Below are positions 25,221 to 37,192 of a stretch of DNA of 64,000 nt, in pieces. The position numbers were made by a program, and so were the translations under genes. The DNA comes from Halichondria panicea (lineage: Eukaryota > Porifera > Demospongiae > Suberitida > Halichondriidae), in NCBI RefSeq assembly GCF_963675165.1, contig NC_087392.1:513001-577000 (forward strand), read 5' to 3'. A model generated the notes under the pieces. The model had not been told where the DNA came from and searched no databases. It saw nothing but the letters and a program-made list of their open reading frames with translations. Position 1 is the first letter of the stretch. Every line of letters begins with the position of its first letter.

Positions 25221-28200
25221 TCACAAATCATTGTTCCTTCCAGAGATTACCGAGTCGAAGGAGTAGACGCTGCCAGCTCTTGCCGACCGTATGCTAGTGG
25301 AACTTGTGCTGCGGGGCTGTAGAAAAACGGGGCACAAGTAATAGCATTTTCATACACATTAAATTTGCAACAGGGAAACTTAAGATTGAGAAAACCAAAC
25401 CTGAACACAAGTTGCTACTGTATATACTATTAAATTGTGCAAACAGAAGCTCTACATGTGTGGCTCTAATTAACCTTTAACCCTTACCATTTCTCCAGTG
25501 TCAGGAGAGTCCTCCTTCTCAGAACTGGTTGACCCTCTCCGTTTAGAGCTCTTCACAGAAGTCTTCTTGGAACCCTCAGACTTCGATGATTTCTTTCCTT
25601 TGTCGCCTTCTTTTTGCGATGACGTCTTTTTCTGCTTATCGGCTTTGTCCTTAGAGGAACTTCGTGAGAACAGCGCTGTAGCTAGTCTGCTCTTGGACGA
25701 GTGGGGGCTGGACAGCAATTTGAATTTACCATCACCATCTTTGGAAGCTGAAGATGAGGCTGATGAGGAATGTTTGTCTCGTGAGCTGCTACGATGTCTA
25801 TCAGAGGAGCTGTGACGATGCCTATCAGATGAGCTGTGACGATGGGAGGAGGAGTGTCTCTCTGCAGATTGACTGGAGGATCGATCACCTGATCGGCTCC
25901 TGTGATGGTGGCTATCGGATGAATGCCTACGCTCAGATCGTTCAGCTGAGTGGCTCCGATGTTCTGAACGGTGACGTTCATGTCTTTCCTTCTCTCTTGA
26001 TCGTGACTGGCGTGTTTCTTTGTCCTTTGATCGAGATTCCCTTGATGACTTGTCTCTTGAAGACTCCTTTGATTTGCTGCTGTGAGATTCTTTGGATCTA
26101 TCGTGTCGTTCTTTACTGCTTTCTCGCGATTCTTTGTCTCTTCTAGATTCACGAGTAGATGAAGAGTGCCTCTCACTGCCACGTCTCTGTAAGGCTCTAT
26201 CACTAGGAGGTTTCGTTATTGTGTCTGCCGATGCTGTTCTCTGGAGTGCCAGGTTGTTTCTTGGAGGTAGGCGGGGTGAGGGTTCAACAGAAGAGGCCTC
26301 GTGGCGTGCAATCCTCTCATGCAGATAAACAGGTACAGTGCGTTTTGGCTGAAGTGTGTCATACAGTCCAGTAGTAACGTCCAACGTAGGGTCTCTGTCC
26401 CACAAATTATCGCCATTTTCCTCGATATCTTGCGATGGTGGAGGGTCAGATTGTGGATCGCTGTGGACTCGTGTCTTGCGTGGAGGGGGTGTGTAGACAA
26501 CCACGGGGGAATCGGAAGTGTTGTGGGTGGATGATGTGCTACTGCTTGACCGTCGTCTCTGCAGGAATAAACAAAAACAGTCATCACTGAGCGAGTAACA
26601 AAACAGAACACATGCAGCATAGAAGTGAATACATGTAAATGTTCACTATAATAAGCAGATGTTGGTACTCCATAATTACTGGTAAGATTAATTTTAGACT
26701 TCATTCCGAACTATGACCACTAATTAGTATAATTAGAGAATGTAATTCAATCATAGGTTATATAGGTGCACACCACACGAACTAACCAATACCATTTCTA
26801 TCCAGGGCGGCTGGTTACTCGGTATCTTCATCTTCTCAGTATCAGAGGAGGTTGAATCACGTCTGGAGGAACTCTCCCCTTCGACCTTTGACCCAGGCTC
26901 TGAAGAAGGTTCATCTACTTCGTCATCTTCTGGAGGACTCTGATTGGTCGGCCAGTTCGTAGACCCGGAAGTGAGTAGCTGTATCTGATCCGTTAGTTGT
27001 AGAGGAGGCAGAACACGTACACCACCTGGTGGCTTTACTCTGGGGGATTCCCCTTTTGGTGCCTCAATGCCGTCGTCGTCAGATTCTGAGCTGCTGGCGC
27101 CATCAAGGTCACCTTGGATAGTGTTATCTGATTGTTGATCAGTAGTGGGTGAATCCTGTAGTGATTATATATGGTAGTAGCGATTGCACACTGACAATGA
27201 GAGTGTGTGTGCACAACACATGCCGTGCACATGTCAGGCATGCCACAAAACAAGTGTACCGTAGGCAGGTAGCGACAAAACAGGAAATTAAGAGGCACTA
27301 TCATTGTAAATCACCTTGTTTTGGGGTTTTCTAGAGGGAGGTCTGGACTTTCTGGCATTGCCTAGTTGTCGTTTCTCATGGCCGACTTGTACTCCAAGTA
27401 ATGGGGTGGTCTTAGGTACACTCTCCAAGTCATTCTCTTGCACGCCAACACTCTCTGTTACAGTGACTGTCTTCTGGGTGATCTGTGTCTCCATAGACTC
27501 CACCATCTCCTGATCGGCATTGAGCCCGCTAGCTGCAGTGGTGAGGTTAGAGAGAGCTCTTGTGAGCTCATCTTCCAGTTGATTCATTCTGAGACTCTCT
27601 GAAGAAGCTGTGAGGTATTCAGGGCTCTCTGGCACAGGTGAGAGGCCGTCATAGTTGTACGAATGTCTCTCTGAAGAGTCTTCCAATTCTTCGTCATCAA
27701 CCGGGTCCATATATTCGTCAGAGCTGCTCACGATGCTGCTCGGATTAGTAGGTGTGTAACAGAGCTCCATAGAGCCAGAGCTGGGTGGCCTCTCGGTATC
27801 CAATGGCATGTGAGAGGGGGAGGGGTGTCCAGACAAAACCTGAACGGGGGGAAATAGCTGCGTGAGGTACAAAGTGTGTTATGGTTTCTCCTAGCTACGT
27901 ATGGCTGCCTAATGGGATGTACAATACATATCTGACAGTTAGTGGATTCCCAGAAATCATATGTATGGCCAGCGCAAAGTGGTTGAGTACTTTAAGAGTT
28001 TGCGGAAAACACACAAATCAAGTGGCTATGGGTCAAGTAGGAATTTTGGTTGCACATGTGTCAATGTGTAAGGTCAGTGGTTTCGAGATAAGGCCACCAT
28101 CTCAGATTACCAATGATTAAACTTTTGTTCCAACTGTAAAAATAGAGGTCACCCCACACTGTTAATAATGTAAACACCATCAGCTGAGCCAAGAGGTCAA

Positions 28201-30210
28201 CAAAAGCATCCACCAACTTACCCCATTCTTTCTGGCTGGGTCCACATCTATAGCCAACTGGTCCAACTCTGTGATAAGTGCTTGTAGGTGTTCTCTGTCC
28301 TTGGCTTGACTAAGTCTGCAACAACATAACAATAGTAGGAGAGTAAATATAACGAGAGTCTACATACAGAGAGAGAGAGAGAGAGAGAGAGGGTATGGCT
28401 GTGTCTGTTGACTTACATTGCTTCCAGTTCCCCTGACTTCAGAGCGGGGGCAAGTCTTGAACGGTCTCTTGCCTGTGGTGGGAAAAACAAGAGATCAAAG
28501 TGATAATTGAGGGCCGGGTTGGCCACATGCACACACACCAGCGCCCTTAGAGTGAGAGCAAAAAAGCGGGCACTCTAAAAATACTATAGCAAGAATGATA
28601 ATTAGACCACATGACTGTAATGAGAACACTAATCAAGTAGCATTCCATAACAGGAGCATGCCAGGTGACACCGTAATAACCGGCAAACAAACACGGGCAT
28701 ACACGTAGCTACTGTACTCACTGTGGAATCACACTTTGAGAGCTTGACAAGGTCCAGAATGAGATTGAGTGCTTTCTCTGCCTCATCATGCTCAGCAGGC
28801 CTGTGTAAAAGGGACACCCGGGGTAATCACTTGTGTACAAAACACTGTATTCAGTCCAGTCAGTGTTAGGGTATATGCAGGCAAGGCAACTGTTACAAGT
28901 TACAAGTTACTTCAGTATAGAAAGTAAACATACAATGTCAACATAGATGTGAACTAGAGATCAGATGGTATTGATGTCAAAGCCAGCAGTAATTACTAGG
29001 ATATGAAGCATTGTTTCACGTGGGGGAGTAGGATATTCACAATGTGTCAAGGGCATGTTTATCAGGAAATGGATATCAAATAACAAATAATACAGAAGCG
29101 GCTATTGATGAATGTATTCATACACAACAGACTGCTTGTCTACCTGTGACTCGAAGGGACATTGTTACAGTACACAAAACGCTACAATAGCTTTTGTGGC
29201 TAAGTACCTTCATAAAAAAGGACAGGTAAGTACCTTAGAGCAGACACACATTATAAGCTGGTCATGTATCACTGGCCAACACAAAGACACAGGAACACAA
29301 GGAAGCTTCAGTGGTTAAATTAGTTTACCAGAAACCTCGACACGCAATAAACATTATCACAGACACAAACACTCACTACAAGACACTACACAGACACAGT
29401 GTATCCATATGGTAGCATGTACAGAACATAATGGTACACAGAACATAATGGTACAACAACCACACACCTTGCGCTGATTGCTCTCTCAGTCTCATCATCT
29501 GACTCCACTGGTGAGGTGGGCTCCAGGAGCAGTCGCAGGAGGTGAGTTATCATGGCCCTGCGATCACGCTTGTTCCTCCGACCACCATGTCCGGGCCTCT
29601 TGTAGGGACCATAGGGGGAGCGCAGGTAAGGGTCGTCCTCTTCAGTGAGAGGATGACCATACGCAGCAGCAGCTGAACCTGGGACGGGCTCTGAGAGGTA
29701 GTCATTCGGGTGGAGGGTTTGCGTGCCATCAGTGATAGCTGTGAGTATCATGTGTGGAGAGTACAAGTGCATGGATCTCAATCACAAAACAAAGAAGGAA
29801 ATGTTATGTAAATCGATACATTAAATTTTAACAATTGCTTGGACTTACCAGGAGTTCTGCTGAGTCCTAGAGAGTGCCTCACGGATAGTTTTGTCCAGCC
29901 CCAAGTAAACACAAGGCGGTTATACACTTTCTTTGCATAAAACGCAGGAACTCTAAAAAGTACAAAACAAATCAACTTTCGGCACTCACTTGACAAGCAT
30001 AAAGCCACAACCATTCTCATTCACAATCCAACCATGCATGTCTTAACTTTCACCACTACAGCTATAAATAACTTGCCTTAAAATGGAGGCAAAGGCTGCA
30101 TAGAGACACAAGTATAGGAAATAGACGACTCTCCACACAAACACAAACGGTAGCTTCACAATATACACAGTTCCTCGCACGGGAATCATTGCTAAAGCCT
30201 GTAACTGCAT
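25221..30210 (-). CDS. Uncharacterised membrane-anchored Ser/Arg-rich protein, 936 residues
   Basis: Not recognised. Ten exons in phase: 30077-30210, 29849-29952, 29468-29738, 28722-28800, 28417-28472, 28222-28315, 27315-27857, 26793-27155, 25488-26558, 25221-25316. Residues 13-44 hold a strongly hydrophobic stretch with aromatic residues (VFVWRVVYFLYLCLYAAFA) like a membrane anchor or hairpin. Around 170-245 come short helical segments (HDEAEKALNLILDLVKLSKC, REHLQALITELDQLAIDVD). A long acidic Ser-rich region follows, then from about 630 a tract of Arg-Ser, His-Ser and Lys-Glu dipeptides like an RS domain, and a Lys/Ser-rich tail. Membrane anchor plus RS-like tail is an odd pair: RS tracts usually mark splicing or SRPK-phosphorylated proteins. 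The first intron uses a GC donor. Confidence 0.75.
28372..28391. repeat. (GA)n microsatellite
   Basis: Perfect GA dinucleotide run of about 20 bp in an intron of the 936-residue gene. Confidence 0.85.
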
Positions 30211-30398
30211 TATGGCTGCTGTAGGATGTATAGGTAGTGCTCTTGATAGTATTTTTATACAGACATAGCTAGCTAGCTAGCTTTTAATTATGTTGTTGTT
30301 CAGCTCCAGCTAGCTGTGTCTGTACATGTGGTTGGCTTCATATTGTCCTAACTTAACGAAAGGTCAACACAACAAAAGTAATTTCAAAACACTAAAAT
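30211..30398. promoter_or_regulatory. Divergent 188-bp spacer before SMARCD
   Basis: Spacer between the 936-residue gene and SMARCD. A GCTA-rich tract (AGCTAGCTAGCTAGC, about 30268-30282) lies in its middle. Confidence 0.5.
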
Positions 30399-33055
30399 AT
30401 GGCTACCAGAATTCCTCCATCTGCTGGTTCTTCTTATATGCAAGCGCATGGCTATCAGCCCGCTGCTGCACGATACATGCAGGGCCACCCAAGCGTGGTA
30501 AGTACTTACTGACCTAATTATTTGTATGTTCATATGAGTATACACTGCAGGCCCGTCATGGGACCCATAGCTCAAGATCTAGTGGTCATCAGGGTCGATC
30601 CGCCACTGAACTCAACAAGAAGAGGCTAGCTGAAGCTAAACTGAAGGCTGCCCATGCGCAGAAAATGTAAGATTATTATCGTTAACTTATTGTGGATTAC
30701 TTGTTTAATACAGGAAGAAAAGGCGAAATGGAGATCGGGTTTTGTCTCAACGAGTAAGTATAATTATGTTCATTATTATAATGAATTGTACTTTAATGTC
30801 ATCTGGTTACTTAGATACGAAACCTAGTACCCGAGTCCCAAGCGTACATGGACCTGCTGACGTTTGAGCACAAATTGGATGCAACCATTACGAGGAAGAG
30901 ACTTGAGATTCAAGAGGCCATTCGAAGACCAATGAAGCAGAAACGAAAACTCAGGGTCTTCATATCCCACCAATTTGTCCCTGGAGAAGCTGAGGTGAGT
31001 TTGGGCTGGTGTGATGTCTAAATACACACACTTTACTGCCGCTGTTTTTAGGTGGTACCCAAATGGGAGCTGAAAGTAGAAGGAAGGCTTTTGGACAAGG
31101 TAATTTCTTTACCTAACTTAAAAGTACAGTATGTGAATGATTTGTATTTAGAGTGGGACTGTGGCTGATGAGCTTACGAAGATGAAGTTGACATCATTCT
31201 TCAAGACGGTGATCATTGAACTGGACAAGGAGGCTTATGGTCCCGACAACCACGTCACTGAGTGGCACAGAGGCAATCCTGAGGAAGAATGTGATGGCTT
31301 CTCTGTGAGTTATATACCCATTCACAAAGAAAGGGCTCTTCAGCCTGGTGATTCTCTGTACCTGAGTGTGTATTAATGCTGCGGTTATATCTTGTGGAGA
31401 TTATTTTTTTACTCCCTTTCAGATCTCAAGACCTGGAGAAGAGACGGTGAAGTGTACCATCCTGCTCCTACTCAACCATCAAGTAAGACAGAAGCTCTCA
31501 CTCTGTCCTTGTATTGTTCACTCCTCCACCTCTGTGCATGCAGCCTGTACAGTACAAGCTGACCAGTAAGCTTGCACGTCTACTAGGCATACACACTGCC
31601 AAGCGACCTGATATCATCAATGCTGTGTGGCAGTACATTAAGGTGGGAGTAGTATCACATTCATTTGCAATTAAGCCAATTATTGTCTTTTTCTGTTGAT
31701 TAACGAGGCCTGTCACATTTGCTTGTTGTACCGTAACGATCGAGCATACCATTTATTACTCATAGCCTATAATTATACGTAATTATAACGATTCGTTTAT
31801 TTGTGCTGTAGAGTAACAAGCTCCAAGATCCACAAGAGAGAGAGTACATCAACAATGACAAGTATTTCCAGCAGGTAACCAATTATTATCCCTATTCACA
31901 CATTTGGGTTGATGTTGTGTGTTTGATAGATCTTTGAGGTTCCTCGAATGAAGTTCACTGAGATTCCTCGAAGGGTACAGCCGCTATTAGCTCCTCCTGA
32001 CCCCATTGTCATCCATCACCTCATAAAGTACGTTTATCTAGTCATACCCAATGTGCAGAACTGCTCTAAAGCAGCTGATATCAAACACAAATCAAATATG
32101 CTTTCTGTCCTCTCCAGTGCTGATGCCCCTGAAGGTCGACGTACAGCTTGCTACGATATAGAAGTGGAAATTGTAAGTGGCTCTTCACTTTCTATTCTCT
32201 TAATGACTGCTTTTGCTTTTATACTATGGACAGGATGATCCATTGAAGGGGTCGATGCAGTCCTTCCTGATGTCCAGCACTAACCAGCAGGAGATTGCAG
32301 TCTTGGACAACAAAGTAAGTCACTGTCAGTGGAGTACACGTACGTTGTACGTACCTAGCGTTAAATGGAGAACATCTTTAAACGGCCATAACTTTAGTTA
32401 CGTTGGTCCAATAACGTTAGTTTTATGATTTTTTAAACGCTTAGGGGGCCTTTCTTATGATGTGTTAAAAATCCAATGTTTATTTTCGGCCTGTTTTTGA
32501 CAAAATACCATGGGCTATATATAGCCCATGGTATTTTCCCGAAAATAGGGATAGTATGACCCGTTTCAAATCTGGGATTTGAGCATGCCATCTGAACGGG
32601 CTCCTTCTAAGCTTTCAAAAAATCATCAAATTGTTGAATTTGGACCATCAGAACTCTAGTTACAGAGCTGATTCTAATAATTCCAACATGAACAAAATTA
32701 CGTTTGACTGCTCTCTCTTAGATTCATGACACAGTGGAGCAAGTGAACGCTATCAAACTTCAGCGAGAGTTCTACCTCGGTTTTGCGGACAACCCACAGA
32801 AGTTTATCAATGATTGGCTGGCCTCACAGAGCAGAGACCTCAAGGTCAGTAGCTTATTCTTACATTGCTGTAATAATTTAATAACATTACTCTATGCAGG
32901 CAATGAAGAACAAGATGGGGAACCCCGAGGCTGAGAGAAAGGCATCCCACTTTGAGAAGTCGTGGTGTCAGGAGACAGTGCCCAGATACTTCTATTCCAA
33001 AGTGAATCAGAGGAAGAGTGAGCTGGAGCAAGCACTTGGTATTCGTCATCCCTAA
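30399..33055 (+). CDS. SMARCD: SWI/SNF (BAF) complex subunit SMARCD/BAF60
   Basis: Accessory subunit of the BAF chromatin-remodelling complex that links the remodeller to transcription factors. 456 residues from fourteen exons in phase: 30399-30497, 30551-30666, 30714-30753, 30815-30994, 31052-31099, 31152-31304, 31423-31482, 31544-31642, 31812-31874, 31930-32027, 32118-32172, 32234-32314, 32722-32844, 32900-33055. Key blocks: basic N-terminal helix region with [50 protein letters not shown], then the SWIB domain at about 228-305 ([35 protein letters not shown]), and a C-terminal coiled region ending GIRHP. Vertebrates have three paralogues (SMARCD1-3); this looks like a single ancestral type. 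Confidence 0.96.
32360..32680. repeat. Palindromic intronic element, copy 3 (SMARCD intron)
   Basis: Same family as 21600-21925, opposite orientation. The core is a perfect 36-nt palindrome at 32502-32537, half-site AAAATACCATGGGCTATA. Outer arms carry GGCCATAACTTTAGTTACG on one side and TGGACCATCAGAACTCTAG on the other, with AACGGGCTCCTTCTAAGC between. It occupies most of the intron 32315-32721. Confidence 0.9.
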
Positions 33056-33188
33056 ACTGGACACTTTGAACCACTAAACATGCTAGTTATTATCTTGTTG
33101 TATGCTTATACATTCAATGTTTGGCCATAATTAATGTTGTCAAAATAATTATCATTGTGAACTGATTGAACATTCTGATACGGTAGTT

Positions 33189-34030
33189 CTAGCTAGGTGG
33201 TTTCCCAACCGCTTCCTGAGACCTGATGTGCTCTAGCTGAGTCAGAATTTTCTTCTTCTCATCTTCAGCCTTGTACCGACTCTGTATAGAAGTGTGTGGA
33301 GTATGGATATTTACTTTGACGTGGACTTATAACCTATCTAAAAATCATAAGCAGTATTATACCACTCACTGCAGCCTCCTGGTCCAGCCTCCACTCACAG
33401 TCCTTTAGTTGCCTCTCCACTGACTCTTTCTCCTTCTCAAGTTGTTTCAGCAACAGGCGCATTTTACTATCAGACATGTCATCATAGGCAGGCTCTGAGC
33501 TCTGACTGTTAGCTGTATAAATGGGGCATTACATTAGAGTAAATATTATGACCAACAGTGAACTGAAATGCTGAATTTCACCTTCAAACTGTGTTCTCAG
33601 CTCCTTGTACTTTTTTTCCAAAAGTGCTAACTCAGACTCTAGTTCTCTGTTGTACGTTTGTTGTTCCTCAACACGATCTTTCCATACATTGTCTGAATTA
33701 CAATGGAGTAAATCTGCAAAGGTAAGAGGAATATTATTATAATACCTTCTTTTGGAATGTCCTTGAGAATTAATTGAGACTCATAAACAGCTTTCTTCAT
33801 CCTCTCAGTTGTTGTAAGAAGATAGTCACTGTATAATAATTTTTATTAATAATTATAATTATATATAATTATAATTATATATAATTATAATAAGGTGTGA
33901 ACAAATGATTAGAGCCAAGAATTATGATCAGCCTGTAGTCCTATAATAATAGATGTATGTACCGTGTCTCCTTCTGCTTTTTTAGCTCTTGTCTGAGCTT
34001 CTGAACATTGTCCCAACTTGCTTCAGCCAT
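33189..34030 (-). CDS. Coiled-coil protein, CCDC169-like
   Basis: 172-residue, almost wholly coiled-coil protein from five exons in phase: 33963-34030, 33746-33828, 33582-33713, 33370-33512, 33189-33281. The region MRLLLKQLEKEKESVERQLK then DCEWRLDQEAASRYKAEDEK matches in spacing and composition the conserved core of CCDC169 (LLKQLEEEKKTLESQ-type), and the upstream VWKDRVEEQQTYNRELESEL fits the same family. Function of CCDC169 is unknown. Since coiled coils can look alike by composition, the assignment is tentative. There is no signal peptide. It is divergent with POLR1E, 130 bp between starts. Confidence 0.7.
33836..33894. repeat. AT-rich self-complementary tract
   Basis: Alternating TAATTATAATTATATATAAT-type sequence that can fold on itself, within an intron of the CCDC169-like gene. 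Simple sequence, no transposon ends. Confidence 0.6.
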
Positions 34031-34160
34031 TCTGCATTGATTTGTTTGCACATGCGCTTCAAGCATAGCAACAGAGCTTCACGAAATTTATCCTATTGAC
34101 AATAGTAGTTTGGTTGCATTAGTGCACTTACGGAAACCACGTGTTGATAAATAAAAAGCC
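34031..34160. promoter_or_regulatory. Divergent 130-bp spacer before POLR1E
   Basis: Start codons of the CCDC169-like gene and POLR1E are 130 bp apart, the shortest of the eight divergent spacers. Confidence 0.5.
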
Positions 34161-36069
34161 ATGGAGCTGGAAAGTGGAAAAGTGACTTTTCAGTTGCCAG
34201 AGAACGTCGAAGATGAGAAAGAATCCTGCTATGTGGGTATGTCTATAAATGCAACATGCTATTATAAAATTGTGAGCCTCTTATTTGGTCTGCAGTCAAT
34301 TTCTCCAATGGCCAATTGCGTCCATCGGCTCAAAGTAAGCCAAAGTTCACACTTTACCAGAAGGCTAAAGATCACAGCCGCAAGAAGCGTCTTGTTGTTG
34401 CTGAAACAGATCACATGACATACATTGGTACTAACTACGACCCTGACACATCAATAGGAGGACCGAGTGGAACAAAGTGAGTATTATTGAAAACTTTCTA
34501 AACTTATTTACCAAACTATAATTATACAGATATTGCATTGGAGAGTTTGACAGAGAGAAAAGAACAATCACTCTTCACAAGACCGAGTTGATTACCCTAA
34601 AACCTTTCATTCCCGGTAAGCCTGGTAAAGGGTGGTATACTTTAGTTATCACATTTGCACTGTGCAGGTAAAACAGATGCAAGTGAAGAGGTGAGTAATG
34701 AAGCCACTCCTCCACGGTCCAAGGTGTCTCTGGATCATGTAGTGAGCACGTTTGGAAGTGAGAAGCAGAAGAAGAGATACTCAGCAGCAAAACGGAACAG
34801 ACTGGAGACTGACGCCTTAGAAACGGCCCTAGCTACGGCCGTAGCTCATGTGCAGAATGAAGCAGACAAGGAAGAGGCTGGTTCGTGCACTGGCTATTGT
34901 GGTAATTGAGTTAATGTTTTCCTTTGCTATATAGCTCCCCTACAAAGCTCTGGTATCATGCCACTTCACAATCCTCTGGCAGAGAGACCACAAGATGTGT
35001 ACAATCTGGAGGACAGTATCCTATACACACTGACTCTTATGTCGTTAATGTTCATACGTGCATCACCTGCTGTTGTATGGCATCAATACTCTTACTGTCC
35101 GCTTTCATGTACTTTGCACTCTTTAACCTCAATGTCAGTCCTCTCTCTGACTACACTACATTCTCTCAAGAAAGCAGCGCATTTTCTCAAGGGAGCCACC
35201 CAATCTGAGATTGATTTCTGGAGAGAAGAGAAAAGGTAAGTAAATACTCCAGTAACATTACTAGTATCTAAACTGCCCCTTTGTTGCTAGATATCCAGAG
35301 TATGTTCTCGAGCACATCAGCTCTCTCCCGACTACGGAGCCACAGAGCAGTTTGAAGGCAGCCATTCTCCTTGGTCTTGCTTGCCTCATGAAGCTACACA
35401 ACACCACTGTCAGGGCATTCCAGAAAACAGGTTATTAATTAGAGTGTGTGTTAATGTACTTAACAGCATGATTGTGTTTTGTGTACAGTATGTTATCACC
35501 AATACAGTTATACAGTGTGTTATATACGGTATGTGCCTGTACAGGACTGGAATTGAAAGGAGTTGAACTACCTGACAATGTAAGAGAAGAGCTTCTGGAG
35601 AAGTTCACAGAGAGACAACAAACTCGTGGGAGAAAGTTTATCCAGTCCCTGTCTGCCAGAATGAAGGACAAGATTCGTTTGCACCTGTTTGTACTGGCTC
35701 TCATACTCGATGACTTCACAGTCCAGTGCTTGTCTCTGCAGCAGGACCTCACGTTGTCCTGTGCACGGTGAGGAAATTGGAGACATTTCTAGAGCAATTA
35801 AACAAAATGATTGGAAGATTCCTGTACACACATTCCTGTGTATTGGAATGCAGCTGTCTGTTTATCTTGCTCAAACTCAATGCAGGATAATGGACCATTT
35901 TAAAGCTCTCGGGTGTGCAGTCAGTAAAAGAGCTACCAAACGGAAGTCCCCCTCAGAAGAAGAGCAGTCGGAACTACAGGCTGTCAACACATGTACAGCT
36001 GTGCTTAAAATACCTCTGAACTTTCCAAAGCCGAGAAGCCAAAAAAAAGCAAAAAAAGTAACTTTTTGA
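34161..36069 (+). CDS. POLR1E: RNA polymerase I subunit RPA49 (PAF53)
   Basis: Pol I-specific subunit; with RPA34 it forms a TFIIF-like module and its C-terminus resembles TFIIE, supporting rRNA gene transcription in the nucleolus. 426 residues from nine exons in phase: 34161-34236, 34296-34476, 34530-34615, 34668-34880, 34935-35015, 35139-35235, 35291-35430, 35545-35767, 35886-36069. N-terminal dimerisation region: VVNFSNGQLRPSAQSKP, MTYIGTNYD, YCIGEFDREKRTITLHKTEL. The linker has KRYSAAKRNRLETDALE, then QDVYNLED. The C-terminal tandem winged-helix region includes FIQSLSARMKDKIRLHLFVL and LILDDFTVQCLSLQQDLTLS. A Lys-rich tail (SQKKAKKVTF) suits nucleolar localisation. The overall order matches human POLR1E. 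Confidence 0.93.
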
Positions 36070-37192
36070 GCGTTGTTTTGTAATTTCTGTGACTCGTTTG
36101 ACTTTTTTGTGGTGTGAATTTTGATTCTAAAATGCTGTGAAGAATTTCTTAATTCCTTTCTCCAATGAAATGATATTACGTGTGAACCTACATGCATGAG
36201 GTATGAACTCATGATAGTCATGCATTGACATTGTCATAGTACCCATGCAGACAGAACAGACCCCCTGTGTCCGTTTTGCGTAGGAGCGTGAGATAGTGTT
36301 CCTAACTTGTCTACATAGTGTACATTACTAATGATATTCATAGGCATGATTTGCGCTGGGGAGAATGTTGATCTAACCTTGTGATATTGTAGCATATTGA
36401 TATGTCAACAGTTGTTAGCCTTTGAGATCCATTCCCATGGCGTTATTGATCACGTACTGTCCCTACAGGCCCCCTCCGTTGGGTTAAGGTTTTTTCCAGG
36501 TTTAATTTTAACTTAATCTCACAAAACACATAGGCCTCTCAAACTGCAGTGTTCCCCTCAACACAGGCTCTTGTGTGTGGTGGGGTTATTGTGGGGGTGT
36601 TTTGTAATCAGATTAAAGCAGTTAAACATGGATGATATGCTTGAAAAGCTATTTGAACCGTATCTAGCGAAGTAAGTATCTAGTGTGTGCATGAATGATG
36701 CATGTAACTGCTTGTACACTGCGTCCCAAGTATATAGCTATTAACGGACAGGTGAGCCCACAAGGCACTCATGGAATGTGTTATGCGGTTGTAAATGTCA
36801 GAGTAAACATATTATTGCCCTCACTTATGGTAATGGACCATGCATGCATGTTACAGTATTAACATGTCTATGACTGTAATAGCTAATTGGAGGCGATACA
36901 TTAATTAGGCTGCAGGATTGCTGTACTTTACTCGTAAGTTTCATTCTTTGAATTATTCACAACTTTATAGTCACAAGTTAAGTATAGTTCACATAAATAG
37001 CACGTTAGTACAAGTAATATTGAGCCATTTGGTATAAAGAAAAGAATTGTAAGTGTATAAGAAATATTAATTAGTGATCGGTAGTTTGAATTCATGTATC
37101 TCTTTAGTAGGCACATTAACTGTTGATTAAAACATGCAGCAAATTGAATATAAAAAGTGAATGATATGATAAGTGCAAAATGGTGATTGTGT
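36070..37192. other. Longest intergenic stretch (tail-to-tail)
   Basis: 1.1 kb between convergent POLR1E and the cadherin. The only coding hint is an ATG-led stretch at 36628-36671 (MDDMLEKLFEPYLA) followed directly by a consensus donor GTAAGT. I found no partner exon downstream, so it is not annotated as a gene. Confidence 0.4.

Noticed and set aside
25498-26534. Plus-strand frames opposite the Ser/Arg-rich exon
   Set aside because: Ser/Arg codon bias leaves the complement open; no independent gene features are present.
33836-33894. AT-rich palindromic run as a transposon end
   Set aside because: It is simple AT repeat without inverted termini or flanking duplications.
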